Assembly: GCA_009760855.2 (NCBI GenBank)
Contig: WPIO01000035.1
Coordinates: forward strand, 309,501 to 373,500
Length of the DNA stretch: 64,000 nt
From: Cristatella mucedo
Taxonomy: Eukaryota; Bryozoa; Phylactolaemata; Cristatellidae
Reading direction: 5' to 3'
Of this stretch, positions 1 through 11,960 are shown piece by piece. Made by a program: the position numbers and the translations under genes. Below the pieces are notes generated by a model. It had not been told where the DNA came from. It searched no databases and worked only from the letters and a program-made list of their open reading frames with translations. The first letter of the stretch is position 1; each line of letters opens with the position of its first letter.

Positions 1-1268
1 GCATCCTCAACTGGTAACTGGCTGCAGCCTCTGCAGCCCGGCACTTAGCAATCACTCCATAAATCACAACGGCCACTAAACCAACAGCAGTGCCACAATC
101 TCTGCTGGGCCACAAGTAAATCTAGGCCATAAACTGGACGTAGTGTTAATAACTATGCAATAAATGCCATTAAACCATAAACCACGAATGCCATAAATTA
201 GCTACAACATGCACAGAGTAAACATGTAGCAGCAGGCACAGTGTCAGCATGAATATCACACGAATACGGACGAATCGCAAGGACCCACAGAATACTGCAA
301 TAAACAAGTGGAGTTTAAGCTTTTTTTAACGTCGTGTCAGGGGATGTCGTAGCATCAGTGGCGAGTGAGCTCCAGGCTTCGGTAGCATATGAACTAAAGG
401 GATGGTCTCCAAAGGATCTGAGGTTTGTACGAGGTATAGCTAAATAATTAGATTCAGAAAAGCGGGTGGTACGACACTTAACCTGGTGGGGGAGCAGATC
501 CGATAGCTAGGCTGAGGCCAGAGAATGAAGGGACCTAAAAGCAAGCGACAGAATCTTAAACTCGATACGCTGCTTGATTGGGATTGATGACGTCAAATGC
601 CAGCGCCAGTTCTGACGAGGCTGTGCTTGTTATGCAGGGAATGCGCAGCAGCAGCAGCAGCCGAGCAGCACTTACACACTTGGTCCACTTGGGCGGCGGG
701 CCACAACAGGCTGTTTCCGAGGCTGCGCAGTGGCAGCAGCGGCAGCAGCAGCTCAGGTCCCGTGTGCGTGCCACCCATGCAGGTGCTTGCCTTCCGAGAC
801 CATAAGACCAAGGGCTCGAGCCCTCTTGGGGTGGTCTTGTGTGCGTACTTGTATTATTCAACTGCTGAAGGCTGGGAAGGGGAGGAGCCCAGTCAGTGTA
901 GGGGCGTCAGCGTGTGCGATGCAGCGGCCGTGCTGTAGCGCAGAAGCAGCACAGATGCTCGTGGGGGGGGGGGCGTCGCTCTATTAGTTAGCCAGTGGCC
1001 ACTCTGATGCAGTATGATGATCGCCGGTGCTTCATGTCTTTGCGGTTTTTCTTTTTCATAGCTCCGCTGCTCGCCTTAGCTTCCTACTCCCTTCTCCTCC
1101 GCGGCTGTCGCTGCCAAGCTGCCGACTTTGACGTTGCGGGCCGTCGTGCGCGCGCACGCAGTGACGACGTGATCGCTGATGCGATGCCCTCTCGCGACGG
1201 CACTCGCAAATCGCACTAGCTCGAGGTCATTGCGGCGGCATCATCGCGAGCGCACCCTTGTCGAGCAG
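1..1268. other. Upstream intron of the RapGAP gene
   Basis: No supportable exon. Contains a LINE 3' remnant at about 205-582 and a GC-rich stretch with CAG runs at 640-750. Open frames here show no conserved motif. RapGAP catalytic exons must lie left of the window. Confidence 0.5.
205..582 (-). mobile_element. Degenerate non-LTR retrotransposon 3' fragment
   Basis: Matches, with many substitutions, the 3' end of the LINE copies at 32.4-32.75 kb and 47.9-48.3 kb, including the block around CTCCAAAGGATCTGAGGTTT. The - strand is the sense strand. Frame broken. Confidence 0.75.
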
Positions 1269-1559
1269 GAGAGGACGCGAGCCTCCTACCTCGGAAGTCT
1301 TCACGACGACCTCTGCCAGAAGACGGCAGAGGCCACGTGCTCGATCAGCGTCGCCGCATCGTCCGAGAAGTCGTCCGGCGGCGGCGGTGGCGGGCTGTTC
1401 GACTCGTTTAAAAAGTTGGCGATGCGCCGAAGCGGAAGCGGCGGTGGCGGCAGCGCTTCGCCCGACGCTATGCTGTCGCTCGCCAAGAGGAGCTCGTGCC
1501 CGCCGCACGTGTTGGCCGATGCAGCATTGGGCATCGCAGGCGGCTCGGCGGCCTACTCG
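1269..1559 (+). CDS. RAP1GAP: RapGAP exon a (post-catalytic conserved segment)
   Basis: Acceptor ...CGAGCAG|GAG and donor TCG|GTGAGA; 97 codons, phase 0 at both ends. Encodes ERTRASYLGSLHDDL, a short Ser stretch, a six-Gly run, LFDSFKKLAMRRS and a second Gly/Ser-rich block. The reading frame is open upstream to 1179, but that part does not look conserved. Confidence 0.7.
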
Positions 1560-3087
1560 GTGAGAGGCGACGACCTTGCCACGTCCCTCGGTCGGCTGCT
1601 TTCGCCCGGTCGTCCCATGCATGTCGCCGCTGCTGCCGCCGCGGCTGCCGCTGCTGCTCAATTTCGAGTGTGTAGGAAGAGCAGCCGCCGCCCTGCTTTT
1701 GCAGCAGGAGAGCAACCGCAAGCGGCAGCTTGCCCTGTCACTGAAGACAGATGGCTCTGCTGGCAGCCGCAGCAGCGGCGGCGGCGGCAAGTCGGCCGCC
1801 GCCTCTGGGAGCGGCACGATCAGCTCTTGCGGCAGCTGGTCGTCGACGTCCACGGCGGCAGGCTGGACCGACGGTTCTCTCTCCTCCGCCTCCGTCCTGG
1901 CTCCACCGCCGTACGGCACGCGGTGCAGCGGTGATGCATCGTCGGCACAATCGAGCCCGGCCAGTGTCAGGCGGTTTGCCGCCACCCCCGGTGCTGCAGC
2001 GGCGGCTTTCGGGAGCGCTGGCCGTGCCAAGATGCCCGGCGACGAGTTGCTGGGCAGGGCTTCGCCCGTGTCGCTGGGCAGCAGCGACAACGTGGGCGGT
2101 ACCGGCAGCATTCTAGAGTTTGGCGATGAGTGCTTCTTTGGCCTTGACGACACGGACACGGGAATAGTAAGTAAGCAAGCAAGCAAGCAAGCACTTGCGC
2201 ATGCACTGCCGCTGTGCGGCACTGCGGGAGCAGCAGCGCAGAGTGCACTGCGCTTCTGCGAGAGACGCCGGCTGGAGGTCTGGCTGGCTGGCGAGGCTGC
2301 AGTGGCGGCTAGGGCAGCCGCGGCCCTGCTCAGTATACGGCGGCGGGCCCCGGTAATCAGAGCTTGAGCTTGAGTGCATTAGAGGCTCCTGCCTCCACCA
2401 CATTCCCCTTCGCTACTTCTCATTCGCTCCCGGCTCTGGCATTCTGTCAGCCAAGCCAAAGCAGTCGGCCCGAAGCCTCGGGCGCTGGCAGGTTACCAGG
2501 CTGTGGCCACGCCGCTTTTGACCAAGCTTGCTATTCCTACTTGGCCGCCAGTCTGTCCGTACGGCCGGCCGTCCGTTCGTGCACAGAGAAGGATGCGGAC
2601 GCTGCCGCATGCGGGCTGTCGCCGAGGCTACAGTGGCCCACGCTGCTGTTCCTGTCGCCGCCTCCGCCGACCTGCTGGCATCGCTCGCTCGCACACCGCC
2701 ATCGAGCGCGCCCCCCCCCCCGTTGTACTGTGCCCACCTCAGATACCTCACACTGACTATGGCGACGCTACGCTTGATGCCTCATCTGCAGACCGACTGC
2801 CAGCCATTTGCTCCCGGTGCATGCCAGCCAGGCAGTCGGGCATCATTCATTCGTCACTTGTCATCGCGTACCGCCACGGCCAGCCTGTTCCCCATGCTGG
2901 CTAGTTGCCTCTCACACTGGCTGCCCTACCGGCTCGTGTGAGCTAGCTACCGAGGAAATGGTGTGCAAAGGTCAATCGGCACCAGTCGCAATCATCCTTC
3001 ATTAGTCACGTGGTATCAGTCTCGAGAGCTGCTAGATCCGGCTTTGCACCTAAGACGTCAGGTTCCCCACTCTCTTCACCCGACGCT

Positions 3088-3133
<46 letters not shown>

Positions 3134-4279
3134 CCTCTCTCGCCTGCGCGTCTTGCTGGCTGCGCTCATACCCAGCAGGCAACAGGATTGCCGAACCGCC
3201 AGCATCTGGCATCAGTTCGAATGTGGTGCAGAGGTGTGCTCTTCGCCTCGACCTTTGCTGCACACTTGCAATATCGCCCTACGTGTGACTTTTCCAGGGA
3301 AGCATGTCGCCGGCAGACACCCCTGAGAGCACAATAGGCGGCGGACGCGGCAGAGGCGAAGCGAACGGCAGCGGAGGAGGCGGCCTGGGAGGCGGCAGCT
3401 GTGGTGCAGCATCGGCGCCGCAGCCCGGCGGCATGGCGGGCGACGTGTGCCAGCGATGCATGCAGTGCGGCAGCGGCTGCCCTAGCAGCGACCCGGATCT
3501 CGAGTATGCCGCACTGCTGAAGAAGGAAATTGTGGACCTGAAGAAAAAGAATCATCACCTGCTGAAAGAGAACACGGTGAGGGTCGAACCTCTACCCCAT
3601 TGACCGGCTGCCGGTGCCGCCGCCACCACGGCGTTTTGACGTGGGCTTTGGCGAGGGCGCAGTGCTGCTGCTACTGCGGCGACGGCGGCAGAGGGAAGCG
3701 CCAGCCAGGCTGTGGGCCAAAGCGCGCGGCAGAAGACCTCTGACCTGCCTCTGCTCGCTAGTGCATCGCACGGTGTGGGCCGCGGGGCTGGCAAACACAC
3801 GTGCTGGCAAGGTGCCCCGGAAGCGCTTGCCTTCCGGGTTCGAACCTCGCCGCTCCCTTTATCGGCCAGACGGCCTTATCAGTCGCCGCTGCCGCCAGTC
3901 TCTCTGCGAGAGCAGAGCTAGACCTCTGCACCCCCCCCCGTGAGAGATGAGATCTAGACCTCTGCCCCCCCCCCCCCCCCGTGCCGGCCTCTCTTTCGAT
4001 GGGGACACGCCCCTTCATGCCTCATTCGGCTTCTTTGCTGCCGCCGCTGACCGAAGCACGCCCGCCGTCTTGCAGGCGCTACGCACGGAGCTCAGCGAGA
4101 CGAGCCGGAAGGACGTGCGCCGCTCGTCGGAGCTGCGCGAGCGCACGATGGAGAAGGCTCGGCTCGAGCAGCAGGTGGCCGAGCTGCGCGACCAGATGTG
4201 CGCCTACCGCGCCGAGCTCGGCCGTCTGCAGGCCATCGTCAGCGACATGTCGTCCGGCGGCCGCGAGCAGATGGTGTGA
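1269..4279 (+). CDS. RAP1GAP: Rap1 GTPase-activating protein-like gene, 3' four exons (partial)
   Basis: Four exons (1269-1559, 1705-2166, 3298-3576, 4076-4279) join in phase 0 at every junction and give about 411 residues ending in TGA. The first exon has the ERTRASYL segment, then a Gly-rich run leading into LFDSFKKLAMRRS and SPDAMLSLAKR. This order matches the region just after the catalytic domain of RAP1GAP/RAP1GAP2, where an RTRAALLETL-type helix is followed by a GGGFFESFK-type motif and a serine-rich block. The product would stimulate GTP hydrolysis on Rap1 at membranes. Its catalytic domain is not in the window and must lie to the left. The Ser/Gly/Ala-rich linker is poorly conserved. 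The C-terminal third is a heptad-rich coiled coil, which I recall in invertebrate Rapgap1-type proteins but not in the short mammalian form. The family call is an inference from motif order, made without alignment. Confidence 0.72.
1705..2166 (+). CDS. RAP1GAP: RapGAP exon b (Ser/Gly-rich linker)
   Basis: Acceptor CTGCTTTTGCAG|CAG and donor ATA|GTAAGT; 154 codons, phase 0. It lies in a different frame from exon a, and the 145-bp intron 1560-1704 accounts for the shift. The composition is Ser/Ala/Gly-rich with an acidic end (GDECFFGLDDTDTGI). Low complexity is expected for the phosphorylatable linker of this family. Confidence 0.62.
2167..3297 (+). other. RapGAP intron between exons b and c
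   Basis: Starts GTAAGT and ends TTTTCCAG. Contains a (CT)n array at about 3089-3132. Long frames here are low-complexity and unsupported. Confidence 0.6.
3298..3576 (+). CDS. RAP1GAP: RapGAP exon c (Gly-rich, start of coiled coil)
   Basis: Acceptor TTTTCCAG|GGA and donor ACG|GTGAGG; 93 codons, phase 0. It begins with a Gly-rich tract, then a Cys cluster (CQRCMQCGSGC), then the start of a coiled coil: LEYAALLKKEIVDLKKKNH with Leu/Ile at heptad positions. An internal ATG at 3304 could in principle start a short isoform. Confidence 0.68.
4076..4279 (+). CDS. RAP1GAP: RapGAP terminal exon d (coiled-coil C-terminus)
   Basis: Acceptor CGTCTTGCAG|GCG; 67 codons plus TGA at 4277-4279. It continues the coiled coil of exon c with regularly spaced Leu/Arg/Glu (LEQQVAELRDQMCAYRAEL). 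Low Pro and Gly content and heptad spacing support a helical dimerisation tail. Confidence 0.72.
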   Translation, partial: ALRTELSETSRKDVRRSSELRERTMEKARLEQQVAELRDQMCAYRAELGRLQAIVSDMSSGGREQMV

Positions 4280-5232
4280 CCTTGGCATGACCTCAGCGTG
4301 TCGCCGCCCGGGCCGGAAGAGGTGCAGTGACGGAGACGGCGGAGCGGTCTGAGCGGCTCGAGAGCCTCGTTCTCGCTGTCGCGCGACTTTGCAGACGTAA
4401 CCGCCCTTCGGCATTCATGCCAGCAGTCACTCTTGCCTCTCTCGTTTGGTCTTCCTGCACCGTCGACTGCTGCCTCCGCCGCCGCCGTCGCTTCCCCCAC
4501 GGCCGATGTAGTCTCGTCATCATTCCGTTGGCTGGACCGCCGCCGCTTGACCCACTGCGCCGCCTGGCTGCCGCTGTGCATTCGGTCGAATTTGGGTTGC
4601 CTCGTCGGAGCCAGCCCACAACATTATGCAACGCTCAGACGCAAGCACGCGAAGCGCAAGCGACGGAGAACCAACTGATGCTGCCACGCTGCTGCTGCTG
4701 CTGCTGCGCCCTCAGCCGATGATGCTACCTCTGCTTCTGCCGCTCTTATTATGACGAGTGCCTCGGTCGATGTGACACGTGGCTAGCAGCAAGAGAGATG
4801 CCCGCTGCCTGCAGTGAGCGCAGCCGGAGAGCTACGTGCGGGCCGGTGCTTCGCCTCGCCTGGCCTCGTCTGGCCTCGCCTGGCCGCAGCCATTGCTGAG
4901 AGCGGCGGCCTACCTGCTCCGGGCCGTCAGCCGCTCGTGGCGCGGCAGGTCACTTGCTCTCAGACAGTAAGCTTTGGACGGCATGGAAGGTTCTCGAGCA
5001 TGAGTAAACTCGGTGCACTCGGCTCCTGCTAATCTTGCAGGACAGCAGTCGCATGCTTTGTTCCTTTTTTTTTAATTAGTTCTGTGCCGAGCTGGTCTCA
5101 TGACCGCCAGAGCTATTCGAGGCCCTCTGATGACCTCGAGCTGGACGTCGCACAACTGTACGTGTGCGCCCTTAGCATTTCCGGGTGTTCTGTCGAGGAG
5201 GACGTGCCAATGTCGGTCTGCCACGGGTGTGC

Positions 5233-5236
<4 letters not shown>

Positions 5237-5286
<50 letters not shown>

Positions 5287-5311
5287 CTGTCTCTCTCTGT
5301 CTCTGTCTCTT

Positions 5312-5350
<39 letters not shown>

Positions 5351-5425
5351 CTGTCTCTCTCTGTCTCTTTCTCTCTCTTTCTCTCTCTCTCTCACTCCTT
5401 CTGTCTCTGTCTCACTCTCTCGGTG
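5237..5425. repeat. (CT)n microsatellite block
   Basis: Nearly 190 bp of CT dinucleotides with GCCTCTGT interruptions, in the presumed 3' flank of the RapGAP gene. Confidence 0.95.
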
Positions 5426-6409
5426 CAAGAAACCGTGGCATGATTCACTGACTTGACCAGGTATGCCCGGGAGGCTCCGGCCGCGCGAGCACCATGTCTC
5501 GAGGTGGCAGAGCTTGCGTCCGCTTTTCGACAGTCAAGGATTCAGCGCCGTGAAGTCAGCGGTGCTTTCAGCAGAATCAGGTCCCCCTCATTTGTCTACT
5601 TTACGCAGGCTGTGCCTGCAGATACGAGACTGTTGTGCATAAACAAATATATTTAAGTCATTGATGAATTTGCTTGTTTCGTTAATTCCGTGGCTGGTTG
5701 CACTTTGATCCGACCAGTGGCTCCCATTGCTGTGATTGTGATGGGTTCGCTCGACCGGTCATGCTACGGCTCAGCGCAAAGTCCGAAGATAGAGCTAATA
5801 GCCATCGTGATATCATGCATGAAAGCGGCAGAGTGTGAAGGTTTCGTGAGCTTTTCGTACACCAAAGAAGTGCAGGTATATGACGTTCGACTCATGGGTC
5901 AAGGGCAATCTATTCGTATGCATGCACACATGCTGGTGACAGAAGCGTTTGTCCTCCAGGTTATAAGCATGGGAACCACAGTTCTTATGCGACGACATCT
6001 CCACGTCTGCTGTCAACTCGATCGCATCCTTTTCAGCCGTCCTGTGCTGCTACTTCAATGCTACCTCGTCTCTTCCTCGACAGCACTCCCAACTCAGCTA
6101 TGCTGCTCAGTTTCTCTTTGTCGGATAAGATAGAGTCTGTTGGCCACCATTTGACTGCGCGGTGGGAAACTCTCAAGTATAACATCCACTTAGTTTATGT
6201 GGTTGTGTGGAGTTGCAGATGGAGGTATATGTATACATACTGTACATACATAATATAATAATAGCATGATTCATTTGTATCGTGCTCTGTATAGTGCCCT
6301 AAGAGAATGACTTAATCTCGATTTCAGGCTGACTGTTACGTGACTGGACTTATCCTGTGGGACGTATAGGTAACTCTGCTTGGCTGATTGGCTGCAGGCA
6401 TTCGACAAA

Positions 6410-6560
6410 ACGCTCTAGGCGACGCCCCAGGGTCTTAGCCCGGGAGATACGGTGCTCGACCCAGGTGGGTTTGAGGCTTGCAGTGGATGATCATTTATTG
6501 TCCACTGCAAGTGGCAGTGATCATGACCTCATTCATTAAGTAAATTAAATAGTCGTTAAA
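6410..6560 (+). mobile_element. tRNA-derived SINE, family A (degenerate)
   Basis: Contains the family hairpin CTTGCAGTGGA ... TCCACTGCAAG around 6477-6512, preceded by a degraded B-box-like region. Related to copies at 17.4, 44.5 and 51.3 kb. Confidence 0.6.
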
Positions 6561-8918
6561 ATTAAAAGTCAAATTAAATTAAGTCATTAAATGAATTCTC
6601 CTTGACCTTAGTTCACCGTGAGCAACTTGACCACTGACTGGGCCAGACCAGCTTGGCAAAAAATAAGTGTACAAGGCGATCGGTTTGAAATGCATGCATG
6701 GTTGTATCTCCACAATTCCACGTATGCACAATACATATTCCTAATTCCCATATTCTCACATTTTTATATTCCCAATTCCCATATTTTACAATCCTTTGTA
6801 ACTCCACGTATCCACAATGCTTTGACGTCCGTATGTACAGTTATTCTGTGTACTGCCGGTTAGTGATGGTGTTTCTGTGTGTGTGCATGCATGGGTGCTT
6901 GCCTGTGTGTATGTGTGTTAGTCAATGCAGTTGGCAGTAGCAATGGCCTCTGGATGGCTTATGCCTGCTAGGAAGACGTTTGGGTGCACACATGACATGC
7001 TGAGTCCACGAATTGCTTGAGTACTTTGAATGGTAGTTCACAGCTTGTTCTTAGCTTCTTGGCGAATCAATGGGTATTAGGAAAGGAGAGCAGTATTCAT
7101 CTTTGTGACACACCTAAAATACGGGCCAGTGGCAATGGTGACATTTTTTCTGTTAGCAGTTGCTGATTGAGTCAGGATATCGTGAGACAATTTACGAATC
7201 TTGATGAGGGCAGCAAGCCATGACAGAGCAAGTTGGCTCTAGTGCTGCTCCAGCAAGATGCCTGAACCGAGAAATGACACCTGTCAGGAAGGAGAGTAGA
7301 TCCACAGTTATTTATCAGGAATTGGCTGCTGTCTCAACTTGGCTTGGATGCATTGCTGGCAGCCAAGGATGCAGATAAGGCTGCTTCTTAGTCCTCGACA
7401 CTTTGCCAGCCTTTCGGTGGGTTCCCTTGAATGGGCATGACACATCTTCAGCCTTCTTTATGATTATTCGGACCAGGTAAGGTCAAGGGTCAAACACATG
7501 ATTTCTGGCTGTACTGCTTAGGTCGCGTACCTCTCGGCCAGAAGCAGAACTTTTGAGCTATAATTTTTGCGCACAAGTTTACACCTAAATCATCTTCTAC
7601 TAAGTGGCTTTGCATGTGACTCACCTCATGTGGAACTTGGCTGAATTGATCGGTTTGTAGTCGTGAGGGAGAGATCGCACCATTCGAAGGAGACCCAGCC
7701 GTAAGGCAGTAAGTAGTAAGGCAGCCCTTGTCGAAATAACTGCATGGTAACTCCGGGGTTGAAATGGTGTTACAAAATTGCTATAAAACTTCCCGAAACG
7801 ACTAGAATGATGGCCGATTGTATGCATTGGTACCAGGTCAGTCAGTCGAGCAGAGAATGATCCGAGCACATGATGCACAGGCAAAGCCAGTAAAACCCAC
7901 GTGTATCAAAATATAAATATTATTGAAAGCGAAAATAAAATCACTGATCACATAACGTGGTGCATGTGGGGCTAGATGTGCACTGTCTGCAAACAGCAGT
8001 AGGTGCAGCAGTTATTGACATGTCAGAACAGCCAGGAAACTGGGCATCAGCACAAATTAGAGGATCGTCAGCAAGTGATGAGTGTTGCAGTATTAAGAGA
8101 ACTAGTCCGGGTAAATGCAGCCATCGTTCACACTATTTTTTACGGGGATCCAATGGAATCAGCAGGGATCTGTGGCCAGCATGCATCACTAACATGCTAC
8201 ATGTTGGGGACGTTTACCGATAGTTAAAGTAACCGGTATCACATAGGAAGTGAGAAGTATATAACAACGATGCCCCATCACTGTTTGCCAAGCAATCCTG
8301 CCTCACCACAAAAAAGAGGCACCAGTAAGGGTAACAGTATAGCCTCGCCTTTGAGGGAACATTTACTAGGTCTGGAAAATGCCTCTAGGCTGCCATATTA
8401 AGCCTTGAAAGCCCAGGCACGCAGTGTGGTGCTCGACCATTCGGACAGAGTTGACAGCACTAGATCGAGGTTTCACTCCATCGCAGCCATGTTTCCGAGT
8501 CCTACAGCAGGCAATCCTAAATTGCTCATCTTATGGGGGAGGTGTGGTTGTCTCTAAGATGCTTCTGATGCCATATAACTAAGGCTGTTAAGTCACTGAC
8601 CTACCTCTTAATTTTTGAAACAGATGGAAGTTTGGGAGGCTTGCCAACCAACACATTAGCGACTGTTAACACGGCCAAACCTATTCGGCCCTGTTTGAAC
8701 ATAGTCCATTAGAAGTTACAATGGAAGCAAGCATTTTTTGACGAATGGTCGATATGCCGTCAATGCCTGACCGATCACTTGGCCCAGAGGGATGATCCAG
8801 TGCAAACAATCACCCTACAGCCGGATCCAAGGTAAATAGAGAAAACATTGCCTCTGCAAAGTTGCTTTTCCACACCGCGACACACCCACACACGTGCCCG
8901 TGTATGCACATGTGCGCG

Positions 8919-8950
<32 letters not shown>

Positions 8951-9009
8951 TCAGCAGCTCATTATTCCACGACGTCCTACGGAAGCTGGATAAGTACATT
9001 GCTGCAATG

Positions 9010-9400
9010 AAGCTAGGCTTGTCTGTCGCGAACTTCGCAACTGACACGTTACACTGCATCTGACCAACTGCACTGGCTCACCATCAAGCAGCGTATCGAC
9101 TCCAAGGCTCCGGCACTCATTTTTTGGCTCCTCCAGTCTCTCTTACTGCTGGCAACTCAATCCGAAATACTTCTTTATCAGGCTGGGCATCGTACTCTTC
9201 ATCATACCATCCCACTCTTCTGCCCACTCGTTTGGCTGTGCATCGAACCAGCCTCAAATTATTTTGAAACCGCGCCTACAGTCAATATACTGCCAAAGTC
9301 CTGAATTCACTTCCAACTGACGTAATGACTTAATGACTGTGACTTAACAGTATCTAAAAAGAAGGTTAAAACTCTCAGGTTTCTCACAGCAGTTGCTCCA
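9010..9400 (+). mobile_element. LINE RT C-terminal fragment (degenerate)
   Basis: Resembles the part of the LINE ORF that encodes the C-terminal LHWLPVKQRID and LTFRSLHS region, here on + and with stops and frameshifts. Confidence 0.7.
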
Positions 9401-10377
9401 CCTGATTGCGCATTGTGCATTTCGGGCTTGAGCTTGCTGACACGGAGATAGACTATAAATTAAAATAAAATAATTTAAAAAATAAATTAATTGCTATACA
9501 ATTGTCACGCTTCTATTCCAACACACTCACAGTTCATTACTCAGAAGAGATTCGATTCTATTAGGGTGCCCTATTACTATCGTTGCTGCTGCTATTATTG
9601 TTATTAACATTATTATTATTGCAGACCAAGGGCTCAAGGCAATGCCTCACAGGGACTCGGAGGAGGCATCCCTGGTCGAGCAAGTTGCTCTGGTAAATAT
9701 TCGGTTGCTGGACCTGGGCTGCTCGCTGCGCACTAAGCACGCAGTCAATTTCAACCTTCGGATCGCCAAAGTGATACATTTATCAAGCTGTAGGGTTCAC
9801 TGCCCTTCAGCAGAGGAATGTTAAGTAAGAAAGGTAAAGTATGGCCTCATAATCGCACATAATCATGTTGCCATTTGCACACGAGCCCCCTCCCGTCGAC
9901 TGAGTATAGCTGAGGCTGAGGCTTAGATCTGGCTCAGGCTCATCCATCCCAGCATTCTTAGCATTCATCCGATCTAATCCCGATGGCACGAGTGGCACGA
10001 GTATGCTGCAGGTGCAATCGTGTACATTACTCCGGTAGAAAAGTCGGTCTGACGCAGGCACCACTGCCGCCGTACTGCCACAGTCGTCCTCCCATATTGC
10101 CGTGCTGCCGAGCTGTCGTGCAGCCGTAGCTGTGTTGCCAGTTTAGAGAATACTGTAATAACTCTTCCGAAGTTCTGAAATCTCGATACCCAATGTCAAG
10201 CGAACCAATTTCTTTGAGTGCTGCCCTCGGTCCTGCTGCTTTGCGACTATTGGGTCGGCTGAAAGCAAAGACACAGTTATCGCTGGCAGTCTGGTCGTCG
10301 GCAGCATCAGCTGAACATCGTGAGGAGTGGACTTCTGCACACTGTTTAAGATATAGCGGTCCAAATATTCGCAAGTG

Positions 10378-10530
10378 GGCTTGTATGTCGCGAACGTCGC
10401 AACTGTCACATTACACCCGACTTCTCTCCGACCTGCACTGGGGTTCCCCTCAAGCAGGGCATCGACTTCAAGATCCGGTCATTTGCACTTTGGGGTCACT
10501 GCATTCTCTCGCTCCGGTCGCCATCAGATA
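10378..10530 (+). mobile_element. LINE fragment (degenerate)
   Basis: Short + strand copy of the CHITPLLADLHW-LPVKQ region with GC-rich substitutions. Confidence 0.6.
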
Positions 10531-11779
10531 GAAAATTGTGTCTTTAATTTAATCATACATTTCTCAACTCAATTTCAAGAAACTTTTATTAGAGGGGCAA
10601 TATTTTTTAGTCGTTGGCCAGTTAGCAGCAACTGCCTGCAGCGAGCACCTTACCTACATATTTCAGTGCAAATTTCCTTGACGAGAAAATCCAGCCTATC
10701 GGTTTTTTCTGCTTGTATACTAATGGGTGACCAATCTTTAGGAAGAGCAAATGCAACCTCTCCCACCGAGCAAGCAGCCGCCCTCTTTTTACCATTCTTA
10801 GCTTTGGTCTTGCCTTTGATCGAGGCGTTGTACTAGGCTATTCCAGAACTGTCCGAGGCATTAAGGATGAGCACATCTCATTTGATCTGTTCTCTGCAAT
10901 ACTTTTTGCATTTCATTCTGATGGCTGACACTTTGTCGTTCTCATTTCTCGATGATATACAGGTAATTTGATATTGCCTGCAGGGTGTCACCCTTGAGGT
11001 GATAAACTCAGCAGTGCTAAGACTTCAAGATTTTGGTGCACAATGCCCAATTTGTCTCTTGTCTCTTCTCTTTCGGTATGATAGAATATAGATGCAGTCA
11101 GGAAGCAGTTAATGAATACTCTTCCTTATCTGACGATGCGGCTTGCTGTTTCATACTCTTCCATACTATCAAGAAACCCTCTTTGGCTCACTGAAATTCT
11201 GGCCTATTTATTGTGTTAGAAATTCGATGCTTCACCTAATTAGCGACAGCTACTCTTTACATCATGTGCCACGAAGGCTTGCAGACAAGGTACTCTCGGG
11301 GTGTGTGGTGGTCTTGGGCAGGGCGTTAAGCTATTTTTTCTTCTGCCCCTTTGCCGAAATAGGTTTCTGCAGTTCTTTTTCTAAAATCGACGTAACATTT
11401 CCGAGAAGTGGCACGAGATCAGTCCTTGGGATTCCTAATCTGCAGGGTGTAGCAAAGAGCTGTGGCTAGGGCTCCCACGGGGTGTGGCTGGTTCGAGCAA
11501 GGTCAAGCTTAAGCACAATCGCGGGTTTGGCCTTGGCTGCAATTGAGGTTTGAACTCACACTGGAAATTGGGGCTGCATAATGATATGGAAACACTCACA
11601 GCAAGGTCTGTGTTTAGTTGACATAATAGCTTTGAGTCCTGTTGATGTCGATAGAAAGCTGTGATCACAAATTGACCCCCTATCTTGAGCTACTACTTTG
11701 TTGGATAAACTCAGGAGTGGAGTTAAAACTCACTTTATTAATACGTACCTACCGAGGCGACATATTCAGAACAGGGGCG

Positions 11780-11960
11780 TGCACCAACGACCGTGGTTTC
11801 GGTTGACCTTATCTGTGGTTTTCTCGTAGCCATCACTGTTGTGTACCTTTTGTCTATTAGTGATGGTTCGGCCAAGATAATTCGCAGGCGGAGGAGCCAG
11901 ACAGCGAGTCGGCAAGACAGCGACCTCTACCGGGTTCGAGCCCTGTCACCATGCAGGAGA
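11780..11960 (+). mobile_element. Possible tRNA-derived SINE remnant
   Basis: A good B box (GGGTTCGAGCCCTG) at about 11935-11948. The upstream half is divergent and no acceptor stem can be formed, so I do not call a tRNA gene. Confidence 0.35.

Noticed and set aside
995-1219. Small + frame with a hydrophobic stretch (RFFFFIAPLLALASYSLLL) resembling a signal peptide
   Set aside because: Short, no homologue recognised, lies in the RapGAP intron, and its downstream half is Arg-rich chance sequence.
3790-3860. tRNA gene suggested by GGGTTCGAACC in the RapGAP intron
   Set aside because: The T-stem does not pair and no acceptor or D-arm can be found; likely a SINE remnant or chance. The hairpin CCGGAAG-CGCTTGC-CTTCCGG next to it is noted but unexplained.
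3006-5456. Long Ser-Leu or Glu-Arg repeat frames in CT/GA tracts (also at 31.2, 34.2, 42.7 and 49.1-49.9 kb)
   Set aside because: They are translations of dinucleotide microsatellites, open in several frames on both strands, with no splice or codon support.
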